Of a stretch of 15,743 bases of DNA, positions 13,879 through 15,743 are shown piece after piece. The stretch comes from Chloroflexota bacterium. GTDB taxonomy: Bacteria > Chloroflexota > Anaerolineae > Anaerolineales > Villigracilaceae. The DNA lies in assembly GCA_021796315.1 (NCBI GenBank), contig JAJYOH010000075.1:1-15743 (forward strand). The letters are read 5' to 3'. Position 1 is the stretch's first letter, and every line of letters begins with the position of its first letter. The notes beneath the pieces are model-generated. The model did no database searches, was not told where the DNA came from, and saw nothing but the letters and a program-made list of their open reading frames with translations. The position numbers and the translations under genes are program-made.

Positions 13879-14814
13879 TTATTTCTCATTATACTGAATC
13901 GGCTCAACATCTCTCTTCTTCCTCTCTTTCCTCTTTCTTTCGCGCGCATAGTAAAACGTCTCGCGCAGTTGCGGCGTGAGCATACCCGATTCGCGGTAAC
14001 CAAGTCTCGTCCCATGAAATTGCATGAAACGGAACCAAAAGATCGAAGCGATGTTTTTCCACAACACGCGTTCACGCACCGCGTGATACAAATCGCTGAA
14101 AATGTTTGCAACAGTTAAACGAACAAAATCATACAAATTGAAATGTGCTTCAGGATGGATTTGCTTGAAGGCCATCGCTTCGCGACGATAACGATTGAAT
14201 ATACCGCGTGGCGTCTCATTATGGACATGCACAATCTCCGCCTCGGCCACATATGCGATGGCATATCCCTGATCCTTCGCCCACTTCGCCCACGCCAAAT
14301 CCTCCAGCCCGGTCAGCACCTCATCGTAATGATTTTTCTCCCACAAACCTTTTCGGATGGCGGCATTGGCATTATTGCAAAACGCAGTCGCTTGATTCAG
14401 ATTGCTCACATCAGGATACCACTGATGAAAAATCTGTTGTTCAGAAAATTTGGCAAACTCCGGCCCGCGCTGTTTGCCATAGGTCAATGCAACGCGCTGA
14501 TCTCCAAATGGGTGAAGCAGAGTCTCCAGCCAATCAGGATAGACGGGATAGACATGTGCGCTGACAATGACGACAAATTTCCACGTCGCAGCTTGGACGC
14601 CGAAATTGAGTGACCGCCCAAACGTAAATTCGTCTGACGGTATTCTCACAATCCGCGCCCCGAACGACTCAGCAATCGAGACAGTCGAATCCGTCGAACC
14701 TGAATCAACCAGAATGATCTCCACATCTTTGACTGTCTGATGCTGAATCCCTTCCAGCAAACGACCGATGTGTTTTTCTTCGTTATATGCGCGGATGACT
14801 ATTGAACAATTCAT
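13879..14814 (-). CDS. Family 2 glycosyltransferase, 311 aa
   Basis: A GT-A fold enzyme that transfers a sugar from a nucleotide-sugar donor, probably to a cell-surface polysaccharide or lipid carrier. The N-terminus SIVIRAYNEEKHIGRLLEGI and IILVDSGSTDSTVSIAESFG (the DSGSTD nucleotide-binding motif) are typical. At the usual DxD position the protein has VSAHVYP, as in the rhamnosyltransferase-like subgroup, where His takes this place. The catalytic-base region is TGLEDLAWAKWAKDQGY. After about residue 220 there is an amphipathic or membrane-associating tail without clear transmembrane helices, ending in a basic stretch (RERKRKERKKR). The ATG at 14814 has no clear ribosome binding site. The insertion sequence and its REP-like target lie 40 bp upstream, so the gene's native promoter may be disrupted or replaced. 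Confidence 0.9.
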   Translation of the reverse strand: MNCSIVIRAYNEEKHIGRLLEGIQHQTVKDVEIILVDSGSTDSTVSIAESFGARIVRIPSDEFTFGRSLNFGVQAATWKFVVIVSAHVYPVYPDWLETLLHPFGDQRVALTYGKQRGPEFAKFSEQQIFHQWYPDVSNLNQATAFCNNANAAIRKGLWEKNHYDEVLTGLEDLAWAKWAKDQGYAIAYVAEAEIVHVHNETPRGIFNRYRREAMAFKQIHPEAHFNLYDFVRLTVANIFSDLYHAVRERVLWKNIASIFWFRFMQFHGTRLGYRESGMLTPQLRETFYYARERKRKERKKRDVEPIQYNEK

Positions 14815-14822
14815 CGTTTATT

Positions 14823-14851
14823 AAACCGTAGGGCGACCCTATGTGGTCGCC
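14823..14851. repeat. REP-like palindrome interrupted at its edge by the IS
   Basis: GGCGACC (14832-14838), CTATGT, GGTCGCC (14845-14851), with the same lead-in aaaccgtaggg as the element at 381. The right arm should continue with bases pairing to GTAG, but it stops where the TTA target duplication begins. It is located in the leader of the glycosyltransferase gene. Confidence 0.6.
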
Positions 14852-14854
14852 TTA
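14852..14854. repeat. Target site duplication, left copy (TTA)
   Basis: TTA directly before the left inverted repeat; the same bases follow the right repeat at 15735-15737. Removing the IS and one copy leaves GTCGCCTTAGGCGGA, in which TTA is centred in a small palindrome (CGCC/GGCG). Confidence 0.75.
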
Positions 14855-14867
14855 GAGAGCGTTTTAA
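14855..14867. repeat. IS left terminal inverted repeat
   Basis: GAGAGCGTTTTAA, the exact reverse complement of 15722-15734. After one mismatch the match continues for two more bases. Confidence 0.88.
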
Positions 14868-14890
14868 AAGTGGTCGAGTAAGATTGGAGA

Positions 14891-15718
14891 ATGACCAAAT
14901 TCAACCAAACCTACCCGACCGATCTCAAGTATACCGAATGGCAACAGATTTCGGAGTTCTTTCCAACTTTTCAAATGGGCCGTCCACCCAAGTGGGAAAA
15001 ATGGCAGGTGGTCAATGCGATTCTGTACGTCAATCGTACCGGATGCCAATGGCGGATGTTGCCCATCGATTTTCCTCCATGGCGAACGGTGTATTTCTAC
15101 TATTGGAGTTGGCAACGAGACGGTCTGTGGCAGCGGATCAATGAGGTATTGGTGAAGAAAGTGCGAAAGAAAGCCGGGCGCAATGAGCGACCCAGTGCGG
15201 CAGTGATTGACAGTCAGAGTGTAAAGACTTCGGAAGGTGGTGAAGAACGCGGCGTGGATGTGCATAAGCAAACGCCGGGCCGGAAGCGACACCTGGTGGT
15301 AGACGTTTTGGGATTGGTGTTGCTGGTGGTGGTACATAGCGCCAGCATTCAGGATGGAGCCGGAGGCTTGTTGACCCTGCAAAAACTGTTTGATCATATC
15401 AAACATAACCTTCATAATCGCTGGTGTCGCTTGAAACTCATTTGGGCGGACCCTGAAAGGGCGCAGGGCGTTGGCGGGTACCCTTCGATCATTGATGAAG
15501 TTCGCCAACGATTCGGCTGGACCTTGCAAATCGTGAAACGTTCGGATGCTATGAAAGGTTTTCAAGTGCTCCCTCGGCGCTGGGTCGTCGAACGCACCTT
15601 CGGATGGTTAGGCCGTTATCGCCGTCTGGCTCGCGACTACGAGCACACCACACTGTCCAGTGAAAGTATGGTGTATGTCGCCAGCTCGCGACGTATGCTA
15701 AAAATGCTTGCAGCATGA
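14891..15718 (+). CDS. IS5-family DDE transposase, 275 aa
   Basis: It catalyses cut-and-paste movement of the surrounding element. The N-terminal DNA-binding region shows the family words MGRPPKWEKWQVVNAILYV and RTGCQWRMLPIDFPPW (about 29-64). The catalytic core follows: first Asp in AVIDSQSVKT (D107), GRKRHLVVDVLGLVL (130-144), second Asp in LIWAD (D187), and the Glu in WVVERTFGWLGRYRRLARDYE (E234) with the following R-R and K/R-D-Y-E signature. Where relatives read ADGGY, seven extra residues (PERAQGV, 188-194) separate D187 from GGY. The reading frame is single, without the frameshift seen in some related groups. ATG at 14891 is the first start after an in-frame TAA at 14879; GGAG lies only a base or two before it. 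Activity is plausible, but the insertion sits beside a catalytic residue. Confidence 0.95.
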   Translation: MTKFNQTYPTDLKYTEWQQISEFFPTFQMGRPPKWEKWQVVNAILYVNRTGCQWRMLPIDFPPWRTVYFYYWSWQRDGLWQRINEVLVKKVRKKAGRNERPSAAVIDSQSVKTSEGGEERGVDVHKQTPGRKRHLVVDVLGLVLLVVVHSASIQDGAGGLLTLQKLFDHIKHNLHNRWCRLKLIWADPERAQGVGGYPSIIDEVRQRFGWTLQIVKRSDAMKGFQVLPRRWVVERTFGWLGRYRRLARDYEHTTLSSESMVYVASSRRMLKMLAA

Positions 15719-15721
15719 CTA

Positions 15722-15734
15722 TTAAAACGCTCTC
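15722..15734. repeat. IS right terminal inverted repeat
   Basis: TTAAAACGCTCTC, three bases after the transposase stop codon, a perfect complement of the left end and followed by the second TTA (15735-15737). Confidence 0.88.
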
Positions 15735-15743
15735 TTAGGCGGA

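Larger units (their letters stand above)
14855..15734 (+). mobile_element. Complete IS5-family-like insertion sequence, 880 bp
   Basis: Terminal inverted repeats GAGAGCGTTTTAA (14855-14867) and TTAAAACGCTCTC (15722-15734) are perfect over 13 bp, and 15 of 16 bases match when extended. They are flanked on both sides by TTA (14852-14854 and 15735-15737), a 3-bp target duplication of the TNA type described for IS5-related groups such as IS1031. One transposase gene fills the interior. Size, ends beginning GAG, the duplication and the protein all agree. Intact perfect ends suggest a recent insertion. Confidence 0.9.

Noticed and set aside
13900..14120. Overlapping open frames on both strands near the glycosyltransferase 3' end
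   Set aside because: They follow from its Arg/Lys-rich tail and low stop density; neither has start signals or family features.
13879..14814. Loss of function of the glycosyltransferase because the DxD motif is absent
   Set aside because: Several GT2 subgroups carry SAH-type replacements at this position, and the other motifs (DSGSTD, GLED) are intact.
14864..15565. 233-codon open frame antisense to the transposase
   Set aside because: An antisense shadow of a conserved transposase gene; no start signal and no recognisable protein features.
1..15743. CRISPR array, prophage or toxin-antitoxin module
   Set aside because: No regularly spaced direct repeats, Cas-like, phage-structural or toxin-like proteins were seen; the only mobile element is the IS at the right end.

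Overview
The window (15.7 kb, roughly half G+C) looks like chromosomal DNA of an environmental bacterium, most likely Chloroflexota (Anaerolineae-like). That guess rests on the overall flavour of the proteins: a cyanobacterial/plant-style GlgC, a YchF relative with a GLPQSGKTT P-loop, a PepF-type oligopeptidase and a lipoprotein with a Thr/Pro/Gln-rich linker. It is an inference and was not checked against a database.

Layout. At the left edge (55-384, +) is the C-terminal two thirds of an RNase HII gene whose 5' part is out of frame or missing. Facing it is a minus-strand operon (6584 down to 411), the most interesting part of the window. A TTGACA/TACACT promoter drives a yybP-ykoY manganese riboswitch with an intrinsic terminator. 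Behind it come an 87-residue two-helix membrane protein and two complete P2-type cation ATPases of 897 and 974 residues. The small protein and the first ATPase overlap by ATGA. The riboswitch suggests the operon is switched on by excess Mn2+ and exports Mn2+ and/or Ca2+. The two pumps differ at a key M8 metal-ligand position (Gln versus Glu).

Middle. Further minus-strand genes are an unrecognised membrane-anchored protein (6633-7070, with its own extended -10 promoter), glgC (ADP-glucose synthesis for glycogen) behind a 37-residue single-helix microprotein, and tRNA-Leu(CAA) with its own promoter and terminator. The strand then switches to plus: a YchF/OLA1-like ATPase, a putative lipoprotein of unknown function, and an M3-family oligoendopeptidase F that ends in a bidirectional terminator.

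Right part. On the minus strand are a small conserved-looking hypothetical protein, then a glycosyltransferase 2 gene followed by a GNAT acetyltransferase gene (17 bp apart). The window closes with a complete 880-bp IS5-type insertion sequence with 13-bp perfect terminal repeats and a TTA target duplication. It sits at the edge of a REP-like palindrome just upstream of the glycosyltransferase. Related GC-rich palindromes occur at 381-407 and 10894-10925. No gene-free stretch exceeds 300 bases; the longest (6374-6632) is filled by the riboswitch and its promoter.
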